From assembly GCF_009729205.1 (NCBI RefSeq), contig NZ_VTHB01000001.1:496001-560000 (forward strand): a DNA stretch of 64,000 nt, written 5' to 3'. This stretch comes from Mycobacteroides sp. CBMA 271 (lineage in GTDB: Bacteria > Actinomycetota > Actinomycetes > Mycobacteriales > Mycobacteriaceae). Each line of letters starts with the position of its first letter. The first letter of the stretch is position 1. Both the position numbers and the translations under genes were made by a program. The notes beneath the pieces were generated by a model, which did no database searches, had not been told where the DNA came from, and worked only from the letters and a program-made list of their open reading frames with translations. Below are positions 37,048 to 46,301 of the stretch, in pieces.

Positions 37048-37797
37048 GTGTCTTTCGCCGATGCCACCATCGCCCGGCTGCCCCGGTTCATCCGGCCTGT
37101 CGCCGAGCGGCACCACGAGCTGATCAAGTTCGGCATCGTCGGGGCCACCACCTTCGTCATCGACTCGGGCATCTTCTACGCGCTCAAGCTGACGATCCTG
37201 GAGCCCAAGCCTCTGACCGCGAAGATCATCTCCGGCATCATCGCCGTCATTGCCTCGTACATCCTCAATAGGGAATGGAGCTTCCGGGACCGCGGCGGTC
37301 GCGAAAAGCACCACGAGGCGCTGCTGTTCTTCGGCGTCAGTGGCATGGGCGTGCTCATCGCCATGCTCCCACTGTGGGTGTCGAGCTACGTCCTCGAGCT
37401 GCGCGTGCCGAACGTCAGCCTGACGATGGAGAACATCGCCGACTTCATCAGTGCCTACATCATCGGCAACCTGCTGCAGATGGCGTTTCGGTTCTGGGCC
37501 TTCCGCCGCTGGGTGTTCCCCGATGAATTCGGCCGGCAGGGCGGCGATGAGCCGGTAGCGCTGGTCGATACCGCCGACGCGTCCCCCGCCAACGAAAATG
37601 ACGCCGAAGACGACGCCAACATCACCCCGCTGCACCCGAATGCGGGGCTGCCCAACGGCGCCACCGCGCATTACGGCACCGAGGTCGGTCGCGGCCTGTA
37701 CGGCTCAGCGCATCACGTGGCGGGTGGCCGCTCTCGGCCGCGCCCGGTCGAACGGCTGTCGCCCTCCTCGGAACCGAGGGTGTCGAAAACCTCGTGA
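37048..37797 (+). CDS. GtrA family membrane protein
   Basis: 249 residues from GTG 37048. Four membrane helices with FGIVGATTFVIDSGIFYAL first and IGNLLQMAFRFWAFRRWVF last, the GtrA signature, then a hydrophilic tail of about 90 residues. GtrA proteins help move polyprenyl-linked sugars; Rv3277 is at the same place in M. tuberculosis. The last 85 bases overlap the 3' end of the PH-domain gene on the other strand. Confidence 0.9.
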   Translation: MSFADATIARLPRFIRPVAERHHELIKFGIVGATTFVIDSGIFYALKLTILEPKPLTAKIISGIIAVIASYILNREWSFRDRGGREKHHEALLFFGVSGMGVLIAMLPLWVSSYVLELRVPNVSLTMENIADFISAYIIGNLLQMAFRFWAFRRWVFPDEFGRQGGDEPVALVDTADASPANENDAEDDANITPLHPNAGLPNGATAHYGTEVGRGLYGSAHHVAGGRSRPRPVERLSPSSEPRVSKTS

Positions 37798-38270
37798 TAC
37801 AGCAGCGAGTGGACGTACTCCACTCGCGGTATCTCGTGAAACTCCAGCGGGTCCTGTGACGCCGATTCGATGATCAGCGTGCCGGTACGCAAGATTCTGT
37901 CCACCAGGCCGTGCCGGAACTCGACGCTATTGACCCGTGCCAGCGGAATGTCGATTCCCGAGCGGCTCAACAACCCGTGACGGAACATGACGCGCCGGTC
38001 GGTGATGACGAAATGCGTGGTCAACCAGTTCAGGAACGGCCACACGCTCAACCAGCCCACCAGCACCAACCAGACGACGCCGATGGCGATCATCACGACG
38101 TTCTTCGCGGTCGGCTGCCAATCGGTGTTATCGACCATCGCTGCGACGAACGCCGCCGCACCGGTGGACACAATCAGCACCACCGTCGGCCCGATCAATC
38201 GCTTCCAATGCGGATGACGGTGCAATACCACCTGCTCGTCGTCGGCAAGCACATTCTCCGGATAGGCCAC
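37713..38270 (-). CDS. bacterial PH-domain membrane protein
   Basis: 185 residues. Two membrane helices (about 26-50 and 60-82) then a bPH_2 domain with TTHFVITDRRVMFRHGLLSR, IPLARVNSVEF and TLIIESASQDPLEF. Rv3278c equivalent. Starts 12 bases after birA, in the NADAR-birA-PH operon. The C-terminal 28 codons are antisense to the GtrA gene. Function unknown. Confidence 0.9.
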   Translation of the reverse strand: MAYPENVLADDEQVVLHRHPHWKRLIGPTVVLIVSTGAAAFVAAMVDNTDWQPTAKNVVMIAIGVVWLVLVGWLSVWPFLNWLTTHFVITDRRVMFRHGLLSRSGIDIPLARVNSVEFRHGLVDRILRTGTLIIESASQDPLEFHEIPRVEYVHSLLYHEVFDTLGSEEGDSRSTGRGRERPPAT

Positions 38271-38281
38271 GTTGGGCGACT

Positions 38282-39085
38282 TTACTGGTCGTCTGACGGA
38301 CGGAGGTGGGTAATGTCCCCCGCCGACACAGCGGTGAGACTCCCATCGGAGCTCTCAATATGCAGCTGCCCGTTATCGCCGAGCCCGACGGCGACGCCAG
38401 TAAGTTCACGATCACCCGGCAGCTCGGCACGCACCCTCGACCCCAGGGTGACGCTGCGCGCGCGGTAGTCCTCCAACAGCCGCTCATCGACGCCCCTCGC
38501 GGTGCGCCAATGCTCAATACGACCGCCGAGCTCGCGGAGCACGGCGCGGGCCAACTCGCTGCGATCGGGATTCGCCCAGCCGAGGATCGCCAGGGATGTC
38601 GCATTCGGGTCGGGCAGCTCATGCTCGGTGAAGGTGGCGTTGAGCCCGAGGCCCAGCACGATGACCGGCTCCCCCGGCACCACTTCGGCCAGGATGCCGC
38701 AGAGCTTGCGTCCGTCGACGAGAACGTCGTTGGGCCACTTGAGCCCGGCCTGGATGCCGCTGGCCTCGGCGACCGCGTCGACGATCGCTACCCCGGCAAG
38801 CAGCGGCACCAGTCCCCACCGGTCCGGCGGCACCTCACCCACGGCGATGCCCACCGACATCGTCAACTGTGTGTGCGAAGGCGCGGCCCAGTTGCGACCG
38901 TGGCGGCCGCGGCCGGCGGTTTGGTGTTCGGCGAGCAAGACGACACCGTCGATGTCCTCGCCGGCTGCGGCGCGTGCCACCAGATCTGCGTTGGTGGATC
39001 CGGTTTCGTCGACAACGTCGATGCGGCGCCACTGTCCGGTGCTGTCGGTGAGGGTCAAGCTGTCCAGCCGATTACGTTCAGTCAC
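38282..39085 (-). CDS. birA: biotin-[acetyl-CoA carboxylase] ligase
   Basis: 267 residues. Catalytic domain with ETGSTN, biotin loop GRGRHGRNW and KWPNDVLVDGRKLCGIL; C-terminal SH3-like domain. No N-terminal HTH, so it is the monofunctional type. It biotinylates AccA3 encoded in this window. GTG start overlaps the NADAR stop (GTGA). Confidence 0.95.
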   Translation of the reverse strand: MTERNRLDSLTLTDSTGQWRRIDVVDETGSTNADLVARAAAGEDIDGVVLLAEHQTAGRGRHGRNWAAPSHTQLTMSVGIAVGEVPPDRWGLVPLLAGVAIVDAVAEASGIQAGLKWPNDVLVDGRKLCGILAEVVPGEPVIVLGLGLNATFTEHELPDPNATSLAILGWANPDRSELARAVLRELGGRIEHWRTARGVDERLLEDYRARSVTLGSRVRAELPGDRELTGVAVGLGDNGQLHIESSDGSLTAVSAGDITHLRPSDDQ

Positions 39086-39600
39086 GGTCCCAGCCTAGGG
39101 CTCTGGCTCTGCAGCGTGGAGCGAACGTCCATGAGCGCAAACCCCAGCAGATTCAAGCCTTCCCACTGCGCCGGATCGACTGCTCGCGGATCGTCCGCGG
39201 CCATGCCGATCCCCCACACCCGATCGACCGGGCTTGCCTCGACGATCATCTCGTCGCCCGTACCGCACAAGTAGTCGCGCAACCCTTCGCTCTGTGAGAA
39301 CTTGGCAAGATTTCCCTCTACCACCGCCTCGAAACGGATCTCCTGCCAGAGGAGTTCGTCGAAGTTCGACACCCGGCGCCCCAGCTCTTTCACCTCTCGC
39401 GGGTGATCCGCCGCAAGGATCAGCTCGGCGGTGACGGCATCACCGAACAGCATGGCCTTGCGCCACATCATGTAGTGCTCCGCGGTGCGATAACGCAGCC
39501 CTTCCACCGTGAATTCCGCTGGCCACCACTGGCTCAGGCAGCTCGGCCCCAACAGTCCGTCGGGCAGCGGCTGATGCCCCCAGAAGAACAGGTACGTCAT
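39082..39600 (-). CDS. NADAR family protein
   Basis: 172 residues. Opens with FFWGHQ and has FSQWWPAEF-like SQWWPAEF, RYRTAEHYMMWRKAMLFGD and VDRVWGIGM, which are NADAR/YbiA signatures. Some members hydrolyse reactive riboflavin intermediates; others process ADP-ribose-like groups. It starts 59 bases from the KshA-like stop, which is on the same strand, and overlaps birA by 4 bases. Confidence 0.88.
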   Translation of the reverse strand: MTYLFFWGHQPLPDGLLGPSCLSQWWPAEFTVEGLRYRTAEHYMMWRKAMLFGDAVTAELILAADHPREVKELGRRVSNFDELLWQEIRFEAVVEGNLAKFSQSEGLRDYLCGTGDEMIVEASPVDRVWGIGMAADDPRAVDPAQWEGLNLLGFALMDVRSTLQSQSPRLGP

Positions 39601-39659
39601 ATCCCCTCCGTCGCCGATCGCGCCTTCCGGTTAGTGAGTAGTACCCGCCGCGCGGATCG

Positions 39660-40802
39660 TCAACTGATTTCCGCGGCGGCCCGTTCTGCGAGGTTCTCCT
39701 CAACTTCGTGCACCCACACCCCATGGGCATGCGTGGTGTCCACCTCGATCTCGAAACGCTCCGTCATATCCGGGGTGATATCGGCCAGGTTGACATAGAA
39801 CTGCTCATACCATCGGCGGTGCTGATAGACGGCGCCGTCCTCCTGGGTCAGCAGCGGATTGTCGATGCGAGTCTTGTTCTTCCAGATCTCGACGTCTTCC
39901 AGGAATCCGTCACCGAAGGACTTGGCCAGGGCGGCGGCGAGCTTGCGCGCATTCTCGGGTGGCAGGGTGGGCATCTCCTGGATGGCCACCCCCCACTGCA
40001 GCACGAAAGAATCATGTGTCACCGGGTAGTGACAATTGATGAGCGCCACCTCTACGGTGAAGCCGGGTCCGAGGTCGTTGTGAATCCAGTCGATCATGTA
40101 CGCGGGCCCGAAATAGGTAGCCTCCGAGCGCACACCCGTTCCCTCCCAAAGCTTCTTGGGATCGGGCACATAGTCGGGCCGCGGCGTGGATTCCATGAAC
40201 TGGCTGGCCGTCTGCCCCTCGATGACGTTCTTGAAATACGTCGGGTACGCGTGGTGGATGTAAAAGAAGTGCGCCATGTCGACGTTGTTGTCGACAATCT
40301 CGCGGCAGTGCGATCCCTCGATGAGGATCGAATTCCATTGCCACGGAGACCATTTGCCCTCTTCATAGCCTGCGATCGTCGGCGGGGCAAGTTCAAGCGG
40401 CGGGGCCGAGCCCTCCGGGTCATGCCAGATCAACAACTGGCCGTTCACCTCAAGGGTGGGCCAGCTGCGGGTGCGGGCCAGTTTCGGGGTGCGCTTGGCG
40501 TATGGCACCAGCGTGCATTTGCCGTCGCCACCCCAGCGCCAGTCATGGAACGGGCACGCGACGTTGTCGTCCTTGATGGTGCCCTGCGACAGGTCTCCGC
40601 CCATGTGCCGGCAGTATCCGTCCAACACCTTGATATCGCCGCGGGAGTCGGTGAACACCACCAGCTTGGTGCCGAACGCCTCGATACCGTGCGGCTCGCC
40701 GTCGCGAAACGACTCGGCCAACCCCAGGCAATGCCAACCCCGAGCGAATCGGGTCATCGTTGTGCCGCTGTCGATTTCGCGGATCACGTCAGTCTCGGTC
40801 AT
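39660..40802 (-). CDS. Rieske oxygenase, KshA-like
   Basis: 380 residues from ATG 40802 with AAAGGA upstream. Rieske cluster Cys64/His66 (CRHMGGD) and Cys83/His86 (CPFHDW); mononuclear iron site DNNVDMAHFFYIH with Asp175, His178, His183. Similarity to 3-ketosteroid 9-alpha-hydroxylase oxygenase runs end to end (for example GYCRHMGGDLS, INCHYPVTHDSFVLQWGV). It should hydroxylate a steroid or related ring with a partner reductase that is not encoded nearby. Mycobacteria often have several paralogues, so exact substrate is open. Confidence 0.85.
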   Translation of the reverse strand: MTETDVIREIDSGTTMTRFARGWHCLGLAESFRDGEPHGIEAFGTKLVVFTDSRGDIKVLDGYCRHMGGDLSQGTIKDDNVACPFHDWRWGGDGKCTLVPYAKRTPKLARTRSWPTLEVNGQLLIWHDPEGSAPPLELAPPTIAGYEEGKWSPWQWNSILIEGSHCREIVDNNVDMAHFFYIHHAYPTYFKNVIEGQTASQFMESTPRPDYVPDPKKLWEGTGVRSEATYFGPAYMIDWIHNDLGPGFTVEVALINCHYPVTHDSFVLQWGVAIQEMPTLPPENARKLAAALAKSFGDGFLEDVEIWKNKTRIDNPLLTQEDGAVYQHRRWYEQFYVNLADITPDMTERFEIEVDTTHAHGVWVHEVEENLAERAAAEIS

Positions 40803-40839
40803 GGGCTGTCCTTTCGCTGACTGATGTCCATACTGCGCT

Positions 40840-42507
40840 CTACAACAACCGTTGTCGCCCATACGCCGCGAATTGAGCATCGAGTGCGGTTTTGTCCTGC
40901 GGCCCCATCCGCTCGAACACCGGGGTGCCCCTTCCCGCCCACCGGAACACCGGCTCGTCGGTGTGCCAGCGCTGCGCCTGCAGCTCGCGTTTGAGCACCT
41001 TGTTGGAGCCCGTCACCGGCAGGTTGGCCGACACGCGAAGGAACCGCGGAATTCCCTTGCGGCCCAGATCACCCTGCGCCGACAGGTACTCGGTGAACCC
41101 GTCCACATCGAAGACCGCCAGGTCGGCGACCTCGATGGATGCCATCACCTGGTCGCCGGAACGCGGATCCGGCACCGCGTAGACGCCCGCAGCGATCACC
41201 CCCGGGTGGCGTCGCAGCACCCGTTCGATGGTCAGCGCCGATATGTTCTCGCCGTCGACGCGGATCCAGTCGCCGCGACGGCCCGCGAAGTAGATGAATC
41301 CCGCCGCGTCGAGGTAGCCCAGATCGCCGGTCCAGTACCACCCGTTGCGGATGCGGTCGGCGTCGGCATCGTCGTTTTTGTAGTAGCCCTCGAAGCCGCG
41401 CCGCCCCTGTTTGTCGACGATCTCGCCGACCGCGTCGTCGGCGTTCAGCACCCGCCCGTGCTCGTCGAGAGTGGCTGCGGGACAGTCTTGTAGCGTCTCG
41501 GCATCGACGATCGCCACGCCCTCGTGCGCGGGGCGCCCTAGCGCGCCGGACGGCGCGTCGGGGTCGAGCGCGATCGCTCCTCCACCCTCACTGGATCCGT
41601 AGCCCTCGAACAGCTCCGCGCCGAAGCGACGCCGAAATTCGGCCTGGTCCTCCGGCGAGGCCTCGGTCCCAAACCCGCGCACCAACTGGTTATCGGCATC
41701 GTCGGGCTGTTCGGGGGTGGCCAACAGGTACCCAAGCGCCTTACCGACGTACGTAAAGAACGTCGCGCCGAAGTACCGGATGTCGGGTAGGAAGCGTGAT
41801 GCCGAGAAGGTCGGCGTCAGACACACCGTGGCGCCGTTGGCCAGCGCCGGCGCCCACAACGCCATCAGTGCATTGCCGTGGAACAGCGGCATACAGCAGT
41901 AGTCGACGTCGGACGGGACATGCCCGAACTTCTCGGTGGCCAGATACGCGATCTGCGCCAGCCGCCCCTGGCTGCATCTCACCGCCTTGGACGCGCCGGT
42001 GGTGCCGGAGGTGAACAGCAGCAGGAATAGCGAATCCGCGCCCACCTCATCGGAAATCGCGGTCTCACCACGGTTCTCGTCGAGTCGCGCGAGGAACTCG
42101 GGGCTGTCGATCACCAGGAACCGGTCGGCGGCCAGGCCGAGGTCGAGGTCCCGCAACCGGTCAAGGTGTGCCGTGTCGGTGACGATCAGCTGGCAGTCGG
42201 TGTGGCGAATCTCAGCGGCCATCTCCGCCGCCCCGCGGGTCGGGTTGATACCGACGATCGTGGCACCGGTCAGCGCGGCCCCGCCCAGCCAGAAGAGGAA
42301 GTCGGGCACATTCTCCAGCAGCACACCGATGTGAAAAGGCCCTTCGGTCTTAAGTTTCCGCGCGAGCGCGCCCCGAGCGGCCGACTCGTCCACCACCTGA
42401 GACCAGGTCCAGTCGCGTTCCCGGGTGCGCAGCCCCAGGCGACTGTCGCCGATCCGGTCCAGGAGCATCGTCGCGATATCGCTGCGGGGCGTGAAGGCAT
42501 CGGTCAT
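40840..42507 (-). CDS. acyl-CoA synthetase, FadD17-like
   Basis: 555 residues from ATG 42507, which overlaps the SnoaL-like stop (ATGA). ANL ligase: LLLFTSGTTGASKAVRCS, MPLFHGNALM, GYGSSEGG, and C-terminal FAGRRGDWIRVDGEN with SNKVLKRELQ. The wording closely follows FadD17, an acyl-CoA ligase of the cholesterol side-chain programme. Directly before the KshA-like gene in transcription. Confidence 0.87.
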   Translation of the reverse strand: MTDAFTPRSDIATMLLDRIGDSRLGLRTRERDWTWSQVVDESAARGALARKLKTEGPFHIGVLLENVPDFLFWLGGAALTGATIVGINPTRGAAEMAAEIRHTDCQLIVTDTAHLDRLRDLDLGLAADRFLVIDSPEFLARLDENRGETAISDEVGADSLFLLLFTSGTTGASKAVRCSQGRLAQIAYLATEKFGHVPSDVDYCCMPLFHGNALMALWAPALANGATVCLTPTFSASRFLPDIRYFGATFFTYVGKALGYLLATPEQPDDADNQLVRGFGTEASPEDQAEFRRRFGAELFEGYGSSEGGGAIALDPDAPSGALGRPAHEGVAIVDAETLQDCPAATLDEHGRVLNADDAVGEIVDKQGRRGFEGYYKNDDADADRIRNGWYWTGDLGYLDAAGFIYFAGRRGDWIRVDGENISALTIERVLRRHPGVIAAGVYAVPDPRSGDQVMASIEVADLAVFDVDGFTEYLSAQGDLGRKGIPRFLRVSANLPVTGSNKVLKRELQAQRWHTDEPVFRWAGRGTPVFERMGPQDKTALDAQFAAYGRQRLL

Positions 42508-43061
42508 ATCGCCGATGATGCACCCATCAGGTCCCGGTACTCCTGCGGCAGTTCCTCGGGCGCAAGCTTGGTGACGCTCACCGGGCCGGAGTGATACGAG
42601 TCCTCGCCCTCGATGAAACCGTCGGCGTCGACGGGCCACAGCACCAACTGCCGGAACACCAGCAGATAGTCGGCGCTCGGATCCTCAATCTCGAATCCCA
42701 TGCTCTGCGCCACCGCACCCGGATAGATCTGCTTGAGGAAGCCCTCGGTGACCACGCAGTTGTCGTCCACGAGCAGACGATCCATCTCGAACTCCATGAC
42801 GCTCATCCGGCCCTGAACCAGACCCGCGTAGTAGGAGCGGACGCCGTCGCGTCCCTTGGGGCCGAAGTCCTGGCCCTCTATCCAGAAGTGGTAGGCCGGA
42901 TCTGCGCTGAGGGTGTCGATGAGCCCGTCGAGGTCGGCGTCACGTTCCAGTTTCATGTGGTGCAGGACGGCGCCCAGCACCACCCGATGCCGCTCGTTTG
43001 TCGTTGCGGCAAGCCGCTTTTCGACCAACTCCCAGGTCCGTTCGGTGTCGATGACTGCCAT
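42504..43061 (-). CDS. SnoaL/NTF2-like protein
   Basis: 185 residues; alpha+beta barrel of the nuclear-transport-factor-2 type with DLDGLIDTLSADPAYHFW and GVRSYYAGL. Such proteins bind small hydrophobic molecules and include isomerases and cyclases. First gene of the unit with the FadD17-like and KshA-like genes. Catalytic residues cannot be assigned. Confidence 0.82.
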   Translation of the reverse strand: MAVIDTERTWELVEKRLAATTNERHRVVLGAVLHHMKLERDADLDGLIDTLSADPAYHFWIEGQDFGPKGRDGVRSYYAGLVQGRMSVMEFEMDRLLVDDNCVVTEGFLKQIYPGAVAQSMGFEIEDPSADYLLVFRQLVLWPVDADGFIEGEDSYHSGPVSVTKLAPEELPQEYRDLMGASSAI

Positions 43062-43145
43062 GGGTCAATCGTGGACGCCCGGCCAGTCCGGCGTCACCCG
43101 ACAGCTGTCGAGAAATATGCGGGTGGCATCCGACACGTGGCGGGG

Positions 43146-44201
43146 TTATCCGCCCGACAGCTCGGAAGTCGACAGCGATATCCGCCGCAGCATCAACACG
43201 AAGGTGGCCAGGAACCGATCGATGGGGTCATCGAGGTCCCAGCCCATCAACTGCTCGACGTGCTGAATCCGCGCGGCCACGGTGCTGTGGTGCAGATGCA
43301 GTTCCGTGGCGGTACGGCGCAGAGTGCCGTACTGGCAGAGCGCCTCCAGGGTGTCCACCTCGACGGCACCGCCCGCCGTGGCGGCGATCTCGTTGATCCG
43401 CACGACATCACCAATCTGTCGCACCCGATCCGGCGGGATATCGGCTAGCACCTCCAGCAGACTGAGCCGCTCGTAGGCGATGGCGCGCCGCCCGAAGCCG
43501 GTGGAAGACGCGAACCGCAGGGCACGCTGCGCCTGGCCCCATGAGGCGGGAGCGTCGATGACGGCGACACTGGAACCGATCCCGACCCACGGCCCATGCG
43601 TCGAGCGCGGTGAGGCCGGGAACTCGCCGACAATCACGGCGTTGAGGTGATCCGACAAGGTTGAGGTGTCCCCGGCCGTCTGGCAGAGCAGGGCTCCGAC
43701 CCGCCCGATGGTCGCCGACCGGATCACCTGACCGGGAAGTGCCTTGCCGAGAAGCTGCCGGGCACCCGCGGGCGCGGAGATCGCCAGCACCCGCAGCTCC
43801 CTGGTGTCGTCCAACCCCAGGAGACGTACGGCACGCATCCGGTCCTCGGGTGTCGATTCGCTCGACAGCACCACTTCGATCAGGGCCGGATCGTCCATAT
43901 GAAGCGTGGCGGCGGACGTCTGGACCGGCACGGAACGGCGCAGGACGTGATGCAGTCGGTGCAGCAGGAGCTCATCGGTGGGCTGGGCAGGCCCCTCGCG
44001 CTGCAGCCATACCTGCGGGTCACCGCCCTCGGACCACTGGAGGCCGACCGGGCATCCGGCCAGATCGGCAGCCGAACGCACCGCGGCCTCGGCATCGGCC
44101 ACGTCGAGCCGGTCGAAATGGGACAGGATGGTGAACACCAGATCGGCGTTCAGCGCGGGCTGTTTGTCCATCTCGTTCTCTGTACTCCGATCGGTGAACA
44201 T
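43146..44201 (-). CDS. PucR-type helix-turn-helix regulator
   Basis: 351 residues. The C-terminal HTH_30 region runs DTLEALCQYGTLRRTATELH and ARIQHVEQLMGWDL; the N-terminal part is a sensing region without a clear domain. Located at the head of the SnoaL/FadD17/KshA unit and divergent from accD5, so it may regulate the former. ATG 44201; ATG 44171 is an alternative. Confidence 0.85.
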   Translation of the reverse strand: MFTDRSTENEMDKQPALNADLVFTILSHFDRLDVADAEAAVRSAADLAGCPVGLQWSEGGDPQVWLQREGPAQPTDELLLHRLHHVLRRSVPVQTSAATLHMDDPALIEVVLSSESTPEDRMRAVRLLGLDDTRELRVLAISAPAGARQLLGKALPGQVIRSATIGRVGALLCQTAGDTSTLSDHLNAVIVGEFPASPRSTHGPWVGIGSSVAVIDAPASWGQAQRALRFASSTGFGRRAIAYERLSLLEVLADIPPDRVRQIGDVVRINEIAATAGGAVEVDTLEALCQYGTLRRTATELHLHHSTVAARIQHVEQLMGWDLDDPIDRFLATFVLMLRRISLSTSELSGG

Positions 44202-44232
44202 CCATTCGAGAAAATTTCTGAGAACTCTCTAA

Positions 44233-44251
44233 GGCCCATGCGCCGTGGGCC
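44233..44251. promoter_or_regulatory. inverted repeat between pucR-type gene and accD5
   Basis: GGCCCA-N7-TGGGCC, perfect 6-base arms, in the 77-bp divergent promoter region; candidate operator. Just beyond is AGAAATTTTCTC, AT-rich, on the minus strand. Confidence 0.35.
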
Positions 44252-44264
44252 CGCTTCCTCGCGA

Positions 44265-44270
44265 TAGCAT
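44265..44270 (+). promoter_or_regulatory. -10 element for a leaderless accD5 transcript
   Basis: TAGCAT is 8 bases before the ATG at 44279 with no Shine-Dalgarno between. Confidence 0.45.
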
Positions 44271-44278
44271 CGGTGACC

Positions 44279-45919
44279 ATGACGACCACCGAGTCCCATG
44301 TCGCCGGCGCCGCGGCTTCAGAGCCCGATATTCACACGACCGCGGGCAAGCTCGCCGATCTGCGTCGGCGCAACGAGGAAGCACTGCACCCGGTCGGTGA
44401 GGCTGCTGTCGACAAGATCCACGCCAAGGGCAAGCTGACCGCCCGTGAGCGCATCGCAGCGCTGCTCGATGAGGGTTCATTCGTGGAGCTGGACGCGCTG
44501 GCCAAGCACCGCAGCACCAATTTCGGCCTGGAGTCCAAGCGCCCACTCGGCGACGGTGTGGTGACCGGTTTCGGCACCATCGACGGCCGCGACGTCTGCA
44601 TCTTCAGCCAGGACGTCTCGGTATTCGGCGGCAGCCTCGGCGAGGTGTACGGCGAGAAGATCGTCAAGGTCATGGACCTGGCCATCAAGACGGGCCGTCC
44701 GTTGATCGGTATCAACGAGGGCGCCGGCGCCCGCATCCAGGAGGGTGTGGTCTCCCTCGGCCTGTACGGCCAGATTTTCCACCGCAACGTCATCGCCTCG
44801 GGCGTCATCCCGCAGATCTCGCTGATCATGGGCCCGGCCGCCGGTGGACACGTCTACTCCCCCGCGCTAACCGACTTCGTCGTCATGGTCGATAAGACCA
44901 GCCAGATGTTCATCACCGGCCCCGACGTCATCAAGACCGTCACCGGCGAGGACGTCACCATGGAGGAGCTGGGCGGCGCCCACACCCACATGGCCAAGTC
45001 CGGTACCGCGCACTACGTCGCCTCCGGTGAGCAGGACGCGTTCGATTACGTGCGCGACATCCTGAGCTACCTTCCGTCCAACAACGCCTCCGAGCCGCCG
45101 CGCTACCCCGGCCCGGAGCCCACCGACGGCGCCATTGAGGATCACCTCACCGAGGAAGACCTCGAGCTGGACACGCTGATCCCGGATTCCCCGAACCAGC
45201 CGTACGACATGCACGAGGTCATCACCCGCATCCTCGATGACGACGAGTTCCTCGAGGTGCAGGCCGGCTACGCGATGAACATCATCGTCGGCTTCGGTCG
45301 GGTCGATGGCCGCAGCGTCGGCATCGTCGCCAACCAGCCCACCCAGTTCGCGGGTTGCCTCGACATCAACGCCTCCGAGAAGGCCGCGCGGTTCATCCGC
45401 ACCTGCGACTGCTTCGGCATCCCGATCATCACCATTGAGGATGTGCCCGGCTTCCTGCCCGGCACCGAGCAGGAGTACAACGGCATCATCCGGCGTGGCG
45501 CGAAGCTGCTGTACGCGTATGGCGAGGCCACCGTTCCGAAGATCACCGTCATCACCCGCAAGGCTTACGGCGGCGCGTACGACGTGATGGGTTCCAAGCA
45601 CATGGGCGCCGACGTGAACGTCGCCTGGCCCACCGCGCAGATCGCCGTCATGGGCGCCTCGGGTGCGGTCGGGTTCGTCTACCGCTCCGAACTCAAGGAA
45701 GCCGCCACGAACGGCGATGACGTGGACGCCCTGCGTCTGCAGCTGCAGCAGGAGTACGAGGACACGCTGGTGAATCCGTACATCGCTGCCGAGCGTGGAT
45801 ACGTCGACGCCGTCATCCCGCCCTCGCACACCCGCGGTTACATTGCCACGGCGCTGCGCTTGCTCGATCGCAAGATCGTGCGGCTCCCATCCAAGAAGCA
45901 CGGAAACATCCCACTGTGA
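44279..45919 (+). CDS. accD5: acyl-CoA carboxylase carboxyltransferase beta subunit AccD5
   Basis: 546 residues from ATG 44279; a GTG two codons earlier is possible. Carboxyltransferase of the propionyl/acetyl-CoA family with [33 protein letters not shown] and [21 protein letters not shown]. With AccA3 and AccE5 it carboxylates propionyl-CoA to methylmalonyl-CoA for branched lipids. Sequence follows M. tuberculosis AccD5 closely. The 3' end enters a 30-bp repeat shared with the accE5 start. Confidence 0.96.
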   Translation: MTTTESHVAGAAASEPDIHTTAGKLADLRRRNEEALHPVGEAAVDKIHAKGKLTARERIAALLDEGSFVELDALAKHRSTNFGLESKRPLGDGVVTGFGTIDGRDVCIFSQDVSVFGGSLGEVYGEKIVKVMDLAIKTGRPLIGINEGAGARIQEGVVSLGLYGQIFHRNVIASGVIPQISLIMGPAAGGHVYSPALTDFVVMVDKTSQMFITGPDVIKTVTGEDVTMEELGGAHTHMAKSGTAHYVASGEQDAFDYVRDILSYLPSNNASEPPRYPGPEPTDGAIEDHLTEEDLELDTLIPDSPNQPYDMHEVITRILDDDEFLEVQAGYAMNIIVGFGRVDGRSVGIVANQPTQFAGCLDINASEKAARFIRTCDCFGIPIITIEDVPGFLPGTEQEYNGIIRRGAKLLYAYGEATVPKITVITRKAYGGAYDVMGSKHMGADVNVAWPTAQIAVMGASGAVGFVYRSELKEAATNGDDVDALRLQLQQEYEDTLVNPYIAAERGYVDAVIPPSHTRGYIATALRLLDRKIVRLPSKKHGNIPL

Positions 45920-45984
45920 GTCGAGTGAACGCAGTGAACGAGCGAACGATCCAACCACTGTGAGTCGGGAGAACGAAGTGAGCG
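45911..45984 (+). repeat. duplicated 30-bp segment spanning the accD5 stop and accE5 start
   Basis: 45911-45940 and 45955-45984 match at 26 of 30 bases, both beginning CCACTGTGAGTCG. The first copy contains the accD5 stop; the second contains the accE5 ribosome site and GTG. Looks like a local duplication. Confidence 0.8.
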
Positions 45985-46262
45985 GATCCGATTCCGAGAC
46001 CGAAACCGTTACTCCCGAAGGTGACTCCGGGAAGGTGAAGGCCGCCGACGTGCAGGTGCTCAGCGGCAATCCGACCGACGCAGAGATCGCGGCCCTGGTC
46101 GCAGCGCTCAGTGCGCTGGCCTCCAAGACCGAGACCGCCAGCCTCAAGCCCCGAAATCTCTGGGCCGAGCCGATCGACATGCTGCGCTACAGCCCACATA
46201 GCTGGCAGCAGGTGACGTTGTTCGAGCGCGGGAAGCTGGCCCGCCCGCGGGGTACGTACTAG
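45978..46262 (+). CDS. accE5: acyl-CoA carboxylase epsilon subunit AccE5
   Basis: 94 residues from GTG 45978 with GGGAG 6 bases upstream; GTG 45960 would also be in frame. The region VLSGNPTDAEIAALVAALSALASK is the epsilon subunit core. It activates AccA3-AccD5. Shorter than the about 177 residues of M. tuberculosis AccE5, mostly lacking the long N-terminal part. Between accD5 and maf as in M. tuberculosis. Confidence 0.87.
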   Translation: MSGSDSETETVTPEGDSGKVKAADVQVLSGNPTDAEIAALVAALSALASKTETASLKPRNLWAEPIDMLRYSPHSWQQVTLFERGKLARPRGTY

Positions 46263-46288
46263 TCCGACAGTCTCACCGCCAGCACACG

Positions 46289-46294
46289 TAGAGT
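46289..46294 (+). promoter_or_regulatory. -10 element for a leaderless maf transcript
   Basis: TAGAGT lies 7 bases before the GTG at 46302. Confidence 0.4.
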
Positions 46295-46301
46295 TCCGCG
46301 C

